Assembly (NCBI GenBank): GCA_016709995.1
Contig: JADJLQ010000001.1
Span: forward strand, 716,001-780,000
Length of the DNA stretch: 64,000 bases
Reading direction: 5' to 3'
Origin: Saprospiraceae bacterium
Lineage (GTDB): Bacteria > Bacteroidota > Bacteroidia > Chitinophagales > Saprospiraceae
Below the pieces are notes generated by a model. It saw nothing but the letters and a program-made list of their open reading frames with translations, was not told the DNA's origin and did not search any database. Positions within the stretch are counted from its first letter, which is position 1. Each line of letters begins with the position of its first letter. This document shows, piece after piece, positions 1 to 9,622 of the stretch. The position numbers and the translations under genes were made by a program.

Positions 1-526
1 CAACGTAGCCTTTGGTAAATTGAATAAAAAGAATTTGGTGGTGGCTTGTATGGATTTTACTTTTATCGGCGGCTCTTTATCCAGTGTGGAAGGAGAAAAA
101 ATTTCCAGGGCAATAGATTATTGTTTAGAACAAGAATGCCCACTCCTGATCATATCCAAATCAGGAGGAGCTAGGATGATGGAATCTGCTTTTTCGCTCA
201 TGCAGCTGGCCAAAACTGCGGCTAAACTTACTTTGCTGGCGGATGCCACTTTGCCTTATCTGTCACTGATGACTGATCCGACCACTGGCGGTGTGACAGC
301 ATCTTATGCAATGCTTGGAGATATTAATATGGCAGAACCAAAAGCTTTGATTGGATTCGCCGGTCCTCGAGTGATCAAAGAAGCTATTAAAAAAGAATTA
401 CCTGAAGATTTTCAATCTGCTGAGTACTTATTAGAGCATGGATTTCTCGACTTTATTGTGGATAGAGCAGATTTAAAAGACAGGCTGGATACCTTACTTA
501 ATATCTTTCAAAAGGCAATTGCTTAA
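1..526 (+). CDS. accD: Acetyl-CoA carboxylase carboxyltransferase subunit beta, 3' part
   Basis: This is the carboxyl end of the AccD subunit, which transfers carboxyl from carboxybiotin to acetyl-CoA to give malonyl-CoA for fatty-acid synthesis in the cytoplasm. The frame is open from base 2, so the start and the amino-terminal zinc ribbon lie outside the window. About 175 residues remain. SGGARMMES, DPTTGGVTASYA and IGFAGPRVI are typical glycine-rich motifs of the crotonase-like carboxyltransferase fold. The TAA stop shares the TTAA at 523-526 with the stop of the convergent bshC. Identification is firm; only the left edge is missing. Confidence 0.95.
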   Translation, partial: NVAFGKLNKKNLVVACMDFTFIGGSLSSVEGEKISRAIDYCLEQECPLLIISKSGGARMMESAFSLMQLAKTAAKLTLLADATLPYLSLMTDPTTGGVTASYAMLGDINMAEPKALIGFAGPRVIKEAIKKELPEDFQSAEYLLEHGFLDFIVDRADLKDRLDTLLNIFQKAIA

Positions 527-2114
527 GCATTGATTTTAATCATTTTGAATTGAAAATCCAAAGGATCAAAGTCTGCCATTAAGGTTTCGAGAAAAGCAGG
601 CCCATAAACCGCATAAAAGGTCATAAAATTTTCTCTACGTTCCAGAAGTGTACCATCAGGCATGAGTTTTTCTTTAACTTTTTGACCCGATTGAGGTGAA
701 CTTCGAGTTTAGATTTTTCTGCTTTTAAGATTTTTTTCTCAATATGCTCAATCGATTTCTGTAGTTTGGATTTTTCAGCTTCGATGGATGGGCCAAGTGT
801 CTTGTCGATTTCAATAGTTTTGAGCCTGATTTTTTCCATCCATTCTAAGAGACCTTTCAACTCCAGGTGCAAATCCAAGGGATTGGCGCTCAGGCTTTCA
901 GTGATTTGGTTTATTAAAAGGTCTGTTCGCATTGACAGGTCTGCCATAGAGACTCCATAGTTTTTCATCACATCCATCTGACTGTCTTCGACTATAGCAA
1001 AGGAGTCGCGTCTCACAAGCATAGGGTAGGGCACTTCCATAGCTTCAAACTGCGACTTTCTTTCCATCCAATAGGCTAGCTCACCACCACCACCTATATA
1101 GGCAAGATTAGGAAGTATGATCTCCTGGTAGATAGGCCTCATAATTACATTGGGACTGAATTTTTCGGGACGGTTTTCAATCTCTGCAAGCATGGTTTTG
1201 TCATCAAACTCCAATGATTGTCCAACAATATTGAAGGAGCCGTTTTCTCGTTCGATGCGAGCCCGATAGCCGGTATCAAAATAGAAGAAATTAATGTCGC
1301 GGGCATAAGTAGCAGGTTCGAATCCTTTGGAAGCTAATAAGCCCTGGGTCTCTACGACTTTGGGTTTTGAAGCAGAAGAAAATATCTCTGTTTTAATATA
1401 TGGGAGAAAACGTTTTTTTAATCTTGCATCATCCATATTCAAAACTAAAAGGCCAAAGCTGCCCAAAAGTTGATGTAAGATTTGCATGAATGCTTCTGAC
1501 ATAGTGTGGCCAGGTTGATAGGCCTGTTCCATCATCCGGATTAATTCAGGACCAAATGCATGGAACTCTATTAATCCTTTTAATTCTGCAATCACCATAG
1601 AAATATTGTCCAGGTGATATCGTCCTACAGGCCCTTGTTGTTCCGTGTCCCAGGTTAAGCGCTTACCATTTACATAACAGTGATTAAGCTCATCCAGGTC
1701 ATGATCTTCTGATCCAATCACAAAAAATGGGATGATTTGGAATTGAGGATACTGTTGATTGATCTGCCTGGCCAGTTTGATGGTACTGATGGCCTTAGAT
1801 ATTACAAACGCAGGCCCTGTGAAAAGGCAGGGTTGGTGTGCCGTACAGATGGTGAATACATTTTCTGCTCCTAATCGGTCTATAAGTTGGGTTGGAATAG
1901 AAGAAGGGGCATTGATTTTATATTGGTCTCTCAAGACTTCTTGTAACAAACTTCTATCAGTCTCAAATTTCCTGGCGTTGATGACATCTGGTATAGAATC
2001 CAGCTTTGGCTGCCATTGAACGAATTCCTGCAGGGTCGATTCAACCTTATTTAATGCTCTGTCAATGTTACTGAAACTCGGAAAATCTGAAATCGCAATC
2101 GAATCGGCTAGCAT
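523..2114 (-). CDS. bshC: Bacillithiol biosynthesis cysteine-adding enzyme BshC (one frameshift near 674)
   Basis: BshC joins cysteine to glucosaminyl-malate in the last step of bacillithiol synthesis. Conserved blocks seen are CTAHQPCLFTGP, FVIGSEDHDLDE and GGGGELAYWMER, and the carboxyl part holds a long helical coiled-coil stretch. The uninterrupted frame stops at 621 with a tail unlike the family, but the next frame continues from KEKLMPDGTLLERRENF to a stop at 523-525. One missing base in an A run near 671-676 therefore splits the gene. Restored length is about 530 residues, normal for BshC. It converges on accD and their stop codons overlap. Most likely an assembly error rather than a pseudogene. 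Confidence 0.92.
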
Positions 2115-2200
2115 GGAAGTTTATTAAAGCCCACAAATATACAAGCTAGTCTTTTCAAACTACCTTGATTAAGGTTTCTATAACGTTTTTAAAAAGGTGA

Positions 2201-2866
2201 TCATTTAGAGCTTCTTCGAATGAGTTCAAAAAACGCAAGGGCAAGAAAGACTTTTTCTTCCACGGTATCCATATCGCTCAAATACTGAAATGTTCTAGGA
2301 TTTCTGGATTCTTTTTTTGATTCATTCAACAAAGTTCCTGCCAACTTATTATTGACATGGACAGGTAAGAGCATACTTTCGCTTCTATCGATATAAGCAA
2401 TTACATTTTTTTGGTTGTACCATAACTTTCCTTGTTGGTCCAATTTGCCAAAATATTCTTCATCTATAAATAATTCTACTTCTTTTCTGACGATTAAATA
2501 GGCAAATTCGTGTTCAGAATTGCGAATAAGCAGAACGCCTTCGTCAAGACTGTACATTTTCTGCATATAGACCACCAGAGGCTCATGATATATAGATTGG
2601 AAGACACCTCTGTAGAACTTGTAAAGCAAACTTTTTTTAACCTGCCTATGCTGGCTAAAACTAAGCAATTCCATTTCCTGCCTGTTCCATTTAATAAGGT
2701 GGTCAGAAGCCCAGGACTTTAATTCGGGCTGAAGCGCCCGTAAGTCGTTTCGTAATTTGAAGGTTATCGATCGGAAGCCGCCAAATAATTTATCGAGAAT
2801 TGAGATCACACCTGCAAAACTAAAAATAATGAAGATGATGAGTACAAAAATAAAAAATCTGGCCAT
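2201..2866 (-). CDS. Conserved membrane-anchored protein of unknown function
   Basis: I do not recognise a family. The 221-residue protein starts with a strongly hydrophobic helix (about residues 3-24, rich in F, I and L) that should anchor it in the inner membrane. The rest is soluble and mixed charge, with no cysteine pairs or catalytic motif that I can name. It lies 19 bp downstream of rpoD on the same strand, so it may be co-transcribed with the sigma factor gene. The frame is uninterrupted and its codon use resembles the neighbours, which supports a real gene. Confidence 0.7.
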   Translation of the reverse strand: MARFFIFVLIIFIIFSFAGVISILDKLFGGFRSITFKLRNDLRALQPELKSWASDHLIKWNRQEMELLSFSQHRQVKKSLLYKFYRGVFQSIYHEPLVVYMQKMYSLDEGVLLIRNSEHEFAYLIVRKEVELFIDEEYFGKLDQQGKLWYNQKNVIAYIDRSESMLLPVHVNNKLAGTLLNESKKESRNPRTFQYLSDMDTVEEKVFLALAFFELIRRSSK

Positions 2867-2885
2867 TATTTAAAACGGCAATCTA

Positions 2886-3752
2886 TTACCCAAGATAAGA
2901 TTTGAGAGAATTTTGATGCATCGACCGTCGCAATCTTCTGATAGCTCGTTCTTTTACTTGCCTGACTCTTTCTCTGGTCAGACCAAACATATCTCCGATT
3001 TCTTCCAGGGTAAGTGGTTTATTGCCATCAAGGCCAAAGTAAGCGGATAATACTTCCATTTCTCTGGGAGCCAGCACCGTCATACCGTATTCTACTTCCT
3101 TCTTGAGGGATTCCTTCATCAAACCCATATCAGGGCTATCATCTGTCTCATGCATATAGATGTCTATCATAGAGATGTCGTCCTCATCGGTGCCTATAGG
3201 AGCATCGAATGATACATGTCGCATATTACTCTTCAAAACATGATTTACATCTTTTACGGCCACACCAAGTGCTTCTGCGAGTTCTTCCGGACTCGGCTCG
3301 CGCTCAAATTCTTGTACGAAAGTGATGTAAGCCTCATTGAGCCGGTTATAAGAACCCACTTTATTTACAGGCATTCTGACTATCCTACTATACTCCACAA
3401 TGGCTTGAAGGATGGATTGACGAATCCACCACACAGCATAAGAGATAAATTTAAAACCTTTGGTTTCATCAAATCTTTTGGCTGCTTTGATCAAGCCAAC
3501 ATTTCCTTCATTAATTAGATCACTGAGCGATAGACCTTGATTTTGATATTGTTTGGCTACAGAAACTACAAATCTAAGGTTGGATTTACACATTACTTCG
3601 AGCGCATCTTCATCCCCTTCTCTTATTTTACGAGCATATTCTGCTTCCTGCTCTGGGGTGAGCATAGAGAGTTTGGCTATATCATTGAGATATTTTTCGA
3701 GAGAGACGGACTCCCGATTGGTAATTTTGTTTGTGATTTTTAGCTGTCTCAT
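2886..3752 (-). CDS. rpoD: Primary RNA polymerase sigma factor (sigma-70 family, RpoD/SigA)
   Basis: This is the housekeeping sigma factor that directs RNA polymerase to promoters. At 288 residues it has the short Bacteroidota form without region 1.1. Region 1.2 (SLEKYLNDIAKLSMLTPEQE) is followed by region 2 with NLRFVVSVAKQYQNQGLSL and the -10 recognition and melting segment FKFISYAVWWIRQSI. Region 4 ends the protein, with the helix-turn-helix LEEIGDMFGLTRERVRQVKE at about 248-268. It follows pnp on the same strand behind a hairpin terminator. Region 4 should read the TAnnTTTG-type promoters found through this window (family knowledge). Confidence 0.97.
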   Translation of the reverse strand: MRQLKITNKITNRESVSLEKYLNDIAKLSMLTPEQEAEYARKIREGDEDALEVMCKSNLRFVVSVAKQYQNQGLSLSDLINEGNVGLIKAAKRFDETKGFKFISYAVWWIRQSILQAIVEYSRIVRMPVNKVGSYNRLNEAYITFVQEFEREPSPEELAEALGVAVKDVNHVLKSNMRHVSFDAPIGTDEDDISMIDIYMHETDDSPDMGLMKESLKKEVEYGMTVLAPREMEVLSAYFGLDGNKPLTLEEIGDMFGLTRERVRQVKERAIRRLRRSMHQNSLKSYLG

Positions 3753-3813
3753 TTCTTTTCTCCTCTTTCTAACCTTTACGGTAAAAGTGCCTTAAAAGTT
3801 CATCTAATAAACA

Positions 3814-3844
3814 CAAATGGGGGCAAAACGCTCGCTCCCATTTG
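3814..3844 (-). terminator. Probable intrinsic terminator after pnp
   Basis: An 11-bp inverted repeat with one G-T pair (arms CAAATGGGGGC and GCTCCCATTTG) encloses a 9-base loop. Read on the minus strand it lies about 55 bp beyond the pnp stop and is followed by a T-rich stretch. It would separate pnp from rpoD. Confidence 0.6.
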
Positions 3845-3898
3845 ATAGTTTAACTTTTTATTATGATAAAAGCTAATATATTCTCGACTTTTGAGGGA

Positions 3899-6469
3899 TC
3901 AATCCTCCCAATTCAATCCTTCTGGTCTTATTTCGTCTTTCTTAGGAGCAGGAAAATCTGATTTTGGAGGGTTATGGTCCCGTCGATTTTCAATATCTGG
4001 TCTCAATTGAGGTCTTTCAATAGGGTCAGGTCTTTCAGGCCGTTCAGATCTTTCGGCAGGTCTTTCAGGTCTTTCGTGACTGTCGCGAGATGGGGCATTA
4101 TCACTGTGCGGTCTTGAGTTGCCGTCTCTACCACCTCTGTCTCTGTCGCCACCTCTGTCTCTGTCGCCTCGTCCTCTATCGCCACCTCTATCTCTATCGC
4201 CACTTCGGCCTCTACTATCTCTATCTCCACCTCGATAACCACCTCTGTCGTTTCTTCCACCACGGTCACTTCCACCACGGTCATTGGATCTACTGTCCTC
4301 TCGGCGATCTCTGGATTGGTCCCCATCACCAGCAGGCATATTATCAGGTCGTGGCATTAAGGCTTTGCGGGATAATTTATATTTACCTGTACGGGGATCG
4401 ATATCCAACAATTTTACTTTTAGTTCGTCTCCAATATTGAATACTTCTTCGACATTCTCGATTCTGGTATAGGATATTTCGGACACATGCAGCAGTCCTT
4501 GCTTACCTTTGAAATCTACTATCACTCCGAAAGGAAGAATTTCAACTACTTTCGCTTCATAAGTGGCACCTACCTCAGGAACAAATACAATGCTTTGTAC
4601 CCTGGCAACAGCAAGGTCGATATTGGCTTTGTTTGGGCTGGCGATGCTGACGATTCCATAATCATCGACTTCTTCTATATTAATGATGGTGCCGGTGCTT
4701 GCCTGCATCTCTTGTATTACTTTACCTCCAGGGCCTATAACTGCGCCAATCAAGCTCTTAGGTATCTTTATTTCAACGATTCTAGGGGCATGTGGCTTAT
4801 AATCCTCTCTGGCCTCAGATATGGTCAGAGCCATTTCATCGAGTATATGTAATCTGCCGGCCTTGGCTTGGGCAAGTGCCTTCTCTAATAAGTCGTAAGA
4901 TAATCCTTCGATCTTCATGTCCATCTGGCATCCGCAAATACCATTGGCAGTACCGGTGATTTTAAAGTCCATGTCGCCCAAGGCGTCTTCATCTCCTAAA
5001 ATATCAGTTAAGATAGCTGCCTTGTCACCCACTTTAATAAGACCCATGGCAATTCCAGAGATCGGAGCAGTGATTTTAACACCGGCATCCATGAGGGCCA
5101 TGGATGAAACACAAACAGAAGCCATTGAAGTGGATCCGTTAGACTCTAAAATATCAGAAACTATTCTGACAGTATAGGGATTGTCTGCAGGCATCACTTG
5201 CCGGACTGACCTTGCGGCGAGATTGGCGTGCCCTATTTCTCGTCTTCCCGGACCGCGATTAGGCTTGGCTTCACCTACTGAAAATCCTGGAAAATTGTAG
5301 TGAAAAATAAAATCTTCGTCCCGAGGGGCAAAAGCGGTATCGACCATCATTTTGTCTCCTTTAGAGCCCAAAGTCACTACCCCGATGGCTTGGGTCTCTC
5401 CACGATTAAAGATGGATGAACCGTGAGCTGCAGGCAGCACATCCACTTCAGTCCAAATAGGTCTCACCTGGTCTGTAGCCCGGCCATCCAGGCGCTTACC
5501 TTCTTCGGTAACTACTTCTCTGATGATTGTTTTTTTGTTTTTGTCTAATATGGCACCGATGATTTTGGAGTTTTCTTTATAAAAATCTTCACCATGAACT
5601 GCGATGACAAATTCCTTAACCAAAGCTTTTAAGTCATCCATAAGATCTTTCCTACCTTGTTTGTCGGTAGGATTGCGAGCGATCGCATATATTTTATCTG
5701 ATGAAGCTTGCAGCACTAATTCCTTTAATGCTGGATCTATTTCAGGAATCACTACTGTTCGTTTAGGAATGTCTGCTTTACCGGCTAATTTGGCAAGTTC
5801 TAACTGCAGACTGCATTGTTGCTTTATGACTTCATGAGAGACCTTGATAGCTTCGATTAATTCCGACTCGTCACATTCTTTAGCCTGCCCTTCAACCATT
5901 AAGAGCTCGGTAGGCGTGGCAGCCACTACAAATTCAGAAGAAGCGTCTAATAATTGAGTGCGGGATGGATTGATGATAAATTCTCCATTGACTTTAGCGA
6001 TCCTCACTTCGGAGATCGGGCCATTCCAGGGAATATCAGAAAGGGTGAGTGCAGCAGATGCGGCCAAGGCTGCAAAGGCATCACTTGGAGTTTCAGTTTC
6101 TCCACTTAACAGACTGATCATCACCTGGGTTTCATTCATAAAACCATCAGGGAATAACGGTCGGATAGCTCGATCTACCAATCGGGAGGTCAGTATTTCG
6201 TAGTCATTGAGTTTGGCCTCGCGGCGAAAAAAATTGCCAGGGATACGACCAGCTGCATAAAAACGTTCAGCATAATCAACAGAAAGAGGAAAAAATTCCT
6301 GATCTGGTTTTGCTTCTTTATTGCATACTACTGTAGCCAGTAGAATGGTATTGCCGCATCTGACGACAGCGGACCCATGCGCCTGAGTGGCTAATTTGCC
6401 AGTCTCTATGGTTACTTCCCGACCATCAGGTAGGTTGAAAGAGACTGAAATAGGAGTTTTTTGTCCCAT
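3899..6469 (-). CDS. pnp: Polyribonucleotide nucleotidyltransferase (PNPase) with long RGG-type tail
   Basis: PNPase degrades RNA 3' to 5' by phosphorolysis and takes part in mRNA turnover. Two RNase PH-like domains occupy about residues 1-550, with FFRREAKLNDYEILTSRLVD and GPGRREIGHANLAARSV as signatures. A KH domain (SLIGAVIGPGGKVIQEM) and an S1 domain (about 630-705) follow. The protein is 856 residues, some 150 longer than usual, because the end is a low-complexity tail of RGG, RDRGG and ERPERP repeats. Such tails usually bind RNA or scaffold a degradosome (inference). The rpsO-pnp order is the classic arrangement. Confidence 0.96.
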   Translation of the reverse strand: MGQKTPISVSFNLPDGREVTIETGKLATQAHGSAVVRCGNTILLATVVCNKEAKPDQEFFPLSVDYAERFYAAGRIPGNFFRREAKLNDYEILTSRLVDRAIRPLFPDGFMNETQVMISLLSGETETPSDAFAALAASAALTLSDIPWNGPISEVRIAKVNGEFIINPSRTQLLDASSEFVVAATPTELLMVEGQAKECDESELIEAIKVSHEVIKQQCSLQLELAKLAGKADIPKRTVVIPEIDPALKELVLQASSDKIYAIARNPTDKQGRKDLMDDLKALVKEFVIAVHGEDFYKENSKIIGAILDKNKKTIIREVVTEEGKRLDGRATDQVRPIWTEVDVLPAAHGSSIFNRGETQAIGVVTLGSKGDKMMVDTAFAPRDEDFIFHYNFPGFSVGEAKPNRGPGRREIGHANLAARSVRQVMPADNPYTVRIVSDILESNGSTSMASVCVSSMALMDAGVKITAPISGIAMGLIKVGDKAAILTDILGDEDALGDMDFKITGTANGICGCQMDMKIEGLSYDLLEKALAQAKAGRLHILDEMALTISEAREDYKPHAPRIVEIKIPKSLIGAVIGPGGKVIQEMQASTGTIINIEEVDDYGIVSIASPNKANIDLAVARVQSIVFVPEVGATYEAKVVEILPFGVIVDFKGKQGLLHVSEISYTRIENVEEVFNIGDELKVKLLDIDPRTGKYKLSRKALMPRPDNMPAGDGDQSRDRREDSRSNDRGGSDRGGRNDRGGYRGGDRDSRGRSGDRDRGGDRGRGDRDRGGDRDRGGRDGNSRPHSDNAPSRDSHERPERPAERSERPERPDPIERPQLRPDIENRRDHNPPKSDFPAPKKDEIRPEGLNWED

Positions 6470-6502
6470 GATTTTTTTTTATAATTGATTAAAGTTTAAA
6501 CT

Positions 6503-6525
6503 AAAAAAGCCCTACTAAGTAGAGC
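6503..6525 (-). terminator. Intrinsic terminator after rpsO
   Basis: On the minus strand a 6-bp stem (GCTCTA / TAGGGC, one T-G pair) with a 5-base loop is followed directly by six T residues. It sits about 40 bp past the rpsO stop, so pnp would need partial read-through or its own promoter. Confidence 0.6.
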
Positions 6526-6563
6526 ATTTGAAACACTAAACAGGAATAGTTTCGAAAATCGGT

Positions 6564-6839
6564 TTACTTACGTATACCTAACTGTTCTAGCAATTCACGG
6601 TATTTGTTCAGATTGTGCTTAGCCAGGTAGTTGAGCAATTGCTTGCGTTGACCTACGATGGTGAGTAACGATCTGCGGCAAGAATGATCCTTCCTGTTGT
6701 GATTCAGATGCTCCTGTAACTGATTGATTCTGAATGTAAAGAGTGCGATCTGAGCTTCAACAGAGCCTGTGTTTTCAGGTCTTCCGCCGTACTGCGTCAT
6801 TAAATCTTGTACTTTTTCTTTTGTCATGTAAGCCGGCAT
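6564..6839 (-). CDS. rpsO: 30S ribosomal protein S15
   Basis: S15 binds the central domain of 16S rRNA early in 30S assembly. The 91-residue protein has the expected length and the core signatures NTGSVEAQIALFTFRINQL, HNRKDHSCRRSL and LVGQRKQLLNYL-like segment (here IVGQRKQLLNYL). The carboxyl end YRELLEQLGIRK is typical. It is followed on the same strand by pnp. Confidence 0.97.
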   Translation of the reverse strand: MPAYMTKEKVQDLMTQYGGRPENTGSVEAQIALFTFRINQLQEHLNHNRKDHSCRRSLLTIVGQRKQLLNYLAKHNLNKYRELLEQLGIRK

Positions 6840-7030
6840 AGTTCTTTCTTTTTATGGCTTTATTTATTTTCTTGATGTTAATTTTTCCGCCGCAAAAGTA
6901 AGAATTAATTATTAATCACGTACTATTAATCACAGACTATTTGATTTGGCATCAGTCCATATTTGAGAACGAATTGATTTTATTGGATAAAGACTACTTT
7001 CGCCGAAAATTGTAAGAATCAAAACAGTTC

Positions 7031-8308
7031 ATGTTAAATTTTGACAGAAAAACACTCGCAAATGGCTTAAAAGTGATTTTGCATTATGATGAAGCAAATC
7101 CTTTGGCTTCTTTAAACATACATTATTTGGTTGGCGCTAGAGATGACCCACCACATCAGACGGGAATGGCTCACTTATTTGAGCACCTCATGTTTAGCGG
7201 TACAAAACAATACCCATCTTATGACCTGGTGATCCAGAATGCTGGTGGGGAAAACAATGCCTTCACCACGTGTGACAATACCAATTATCATATTACTCTG
7301 CCATCTATGAATCTGGCCACAGCGTTGGCGCTAGAAGCAGACAGGATGTCCCATATTAGATTAACCAAAACGATATTTGATCGTGAAAAACAGGTGGTGC
7401 TCGAAGAGTACAAAGAGACCTGCTTGAACAAGCCATATGGGGACAGCTTTCAACTAATTTGTCAATTGGCTTACAAAAGACATCCCTACCAATGGCCTAC
7501 CATTGGAAAGAACGAAGAAGCTATAGCTAACCTTGAACTAGAGGAGGCTAAACAGTTTTATCGAAAATATTATCAACCCGGTAATGCCATCCTGTCCATC
7601 ACCAGCAATATTCCATCTGATCAATTGATGACCATGGTGGAAAAACACTTTGGTGCTATCAAACCAGGCACAGCCCCTCATAATAAGTACTTAAGCGAGA
7701 GGCCTCAGAAAAAACTCCGCAGGCTAATATCTAAAAGCAAAGCACCAGCAGATGCTTTGTATATGGCATTTCACATCGGAAGTAGGATGGTCAGAGAATT
7801 TTATATAGCAGATGTGATCAGCGATATTTTGAGCAACGGACATTCTACACGATTATATCGCAAACTGGTAAGAGGGAAAAAAATGGCAAGCACCATTGAC
7901 GCATCCATCACAGGTTCTTTAGATCCAGGATTGTTTATTATTGAAGCTAAAGCGATACCAGGTAAATCAATTGAGTTATTAGAAAAATCTATTTGGGATG
8001 AATTGGAGTCGTTGAAAAAAAACCTTGTCAAAAGCAGTGAATTGATCAAGATAAAAAACACCATAGAATCGTCTCTGCTTTTTAGTGAAATAAACGGCTT
8101 AAATAAAGCCATTACGCTTGGTTTTTTTGAAATGCTGGGAGATGCCCGCAATGCAAACGAAGAAGGAAATATCTATCAAAGTATTACTCCTGCAGAGATC
8201 AGGTCAGTTGCAAACAATATATTCAGACCTGAAAATTGCAGTGTAGTTTATTATCCGAAAAGTGCCAACGGTGCAGGGTATTATGAAGAAGATGAAGAGG
8301 ATGATTAG
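7031..8308 (+). CDS. M16 family zinc peptidase (processing-peptidase-like)
   Basis: This 425-residue protein belongs to the pitrilysin-like M16B peptidases. The inverted zinc motif HxxEH is HLFEH at residues 48-52, and the downstream glutamate ligand lies in the VVLEEYKET segment (about 126-134). An inactive second half-domain typical of M16B follows, with the conserved YYQPGNAILSI and a R/Y motif HSTRLYRKL. No signal peptide is evident, so it probably acts in the cytoplasm or by non-classical export. It ends with an acidic tail (EEDEEDD). Its stop overlaps the stop of convergent purD (8305-8308). Confidence 0.9.
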   Translation: MLNFDRKTLANGLKVILHYDEANPLASLNIHYLVGARDDPPHQTGMAHLFEHLMFSGTKQYPSYDLVIQNAGGENNAFTTCDNTNYHITLPSMNLATALALEADRMSHIRLTKTIFDREKQVVLEEYKETCLNKPYGDSFQLICQLAYKRHPYQWPTIGKNEEAIANLELEEAKQFYRKYYQPGNAILSITSNIPSDQLMTMVEKHFGAIKPGTAPHNKYLSERPQKKLRRLISKSKAPADALYMAFHIGSRMVREFYIADVISDILSNGHSTRLYRKLVRGKKMASTIDASITGSLDPGLFIIEAKAIPGKSIELLEKSIWDELESLKKNLVKSSELIKIKNTIESSLLFSEINGLNKAITLGFFEMLGDARNANEEGNIYQSITPAEIRSVANNIFRPENCSVVYYPKSANGAGYYEEDEEDD

Positions 8309-9579
8309 ACATCAAAACCTATATCCTTGCGGAAATACTTGCCTTCATAATGAATTTGCTCAATTAAATTATATGACTGTTCAAGTGCTTGAGTCAATGA
8401 TGGGCTCATAGAGGTAATGGCGAGCACTCTTCCGCCTGCGGTAATTGTATGGCCTTGATCATCCTGGGAAGTCCCGGCCTGGAATACAATCGAGCCGTCC
8501 GGGATGTAAGAAGGGAAAAATATCCTTTTATTCTTTTCATATGCCCCTGGATAGCCGCCAGAGACTGTGACTACTGTGCTAGCTGATTCTTGTGTGCTCT
8601 GAATGAGATGAGCATCAAGAGTGCCTGTATGAACAGCATGAAGCAGACTTACAAGGTCATTGGACAATCTCGGCATCACTACTTCTGTCTCCGGATCACC
8701 CATTCTACAATTGTATTCAATCACAAAAGGCTCATTATCAACCACTATTAAGCCTAAAAATATAAATCCATGGTATTTATATCCACGAGTTTGAAGTCCT
8801 TTGATGGTCGGTATGATCACCCTGGATTCGACTTTGTCCATCATCCCCTGATCTACGAATGAAACAGGAGATACAGCTCCCATACCCCCTGTATTTGGGC
8901 CATTGTCAGCCTCGCCAATTTTTTTATAATCTTTGGCTATGGGCAATATCTTATAATCATGTCCATCCGTCAAAACAAATACAGAGAATTCTTTGCCATT
9001 CAAAAACTCTTCCAATACAATGGTTTGACTGGCACTACCAAATTTTCCCTCCAGCATTTGACGGATTTCTTCTTTTGCTTCTTCTTTGGTAAGGCAGATA
9101 GTCACCCCTTTGCCTGCAGCTAACCCGTCAGCTTTTACTACAATGGGAGTATTCATGCCGTCGATATAATTATACGCCGCTTGAATTTCTACGCCTTGAA
9201 AAGATTTATATTTTGCAGTTGGTATGCCGTATTCCTCCATGAAGATTTTTGCAAACGCTTTGGATCCTTCGAGCTGAGCTGCTTGCCTGGTCGGGCCTAT
9301 GACGATGAGGTCTGAATGTCTGAATCGATCTTCAAGGAAATCTGTGAGACCTGACACTAGCGGTTCTTCCGGACCGATGATTACCATCTGTACGGTATAG
9401 GATGAGATCAAGCTGGCTATGCCTTCAAAATCTTTTAAGGAGACTGCCAGGTTGGTACCTTCCAAAGCAGTTCCAGGATTTCCAGGGGCTATAAATATAT
9501 GATGACCATCAGGGCTTTGCTTTATTTTCCAGGCCAGGGCATGTTCTCTACCACCAGATCCTAAAATTAAAATATTCAT
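8305..9579 (-). CDS. purD: Phosphoribosylamine-glycine ligase
   Basis: PurD makes glycinamide ribonucleotide from phosphoribosylamine, glycine and ATP in purine synthesis. The start at 9579 is chosen because MNILILGSGGREHALAW is the universal amino terminus; six further in-frame codons upstream are probably untranslated. ATP-grasp signatures VVKADGLAAGKGV and IEYNCRMGDPETEVVM are present. Length of 424 residues is normal. A near-consensus promoter box (TACCTTCG) ends just before the start codon on the minus strand, so the transcript may be almost leaderless. Confidence 0.96.
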   Translation of the reverse strand: MNILILGSGGREHALAWKIKQSPDGHHIFIAPGNPGTALEGTNLAVSLKDFEGIASLISSYTVQMVIIGPEEPLVSGLTDFLEDRFRHSDLIVIGPTRQAAQLEGSKAFAKIFMEEYGIPTAKYKSFQGVEIQAAYNYIDGMNTPIVVKADGLAAGKGVTICLTKEEAKEEIRQMLEGKFGSASQTIVLEEFLNGKEFSVFVLTDGHDYKILPIAKDYKKIGEADNGPNTGGMGAVSPVSFVDQGMMDKVESRVIIPTIKGLQTRGYKYHGFIFLGLIVVDNEPFVIEYNCRMGDPETEVVMPRLSNDLVSLLHAVHTGTLDAHLIQSTQESASTVVTVSGGYPGAYEKNKRIFFPSYIPDGSIVFQAGTSQDDQGHTITAGGRVLAITSMSPSLTQALEQSYNLIEQIHYEGKYFRKDIGFDV

Positions 9580-9622
9580 ACAACGAAGGTAAGTCAATCA
9601 ATCAAAATTCGGGTTCCTGGGT

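Noticed and set aside
4003..4329. 108-codon frame rich in E, V and T opposite or within the pnp tail
   Set aside because: It is an out-of-frame reading of the low-complexity RGG-coding repeats.
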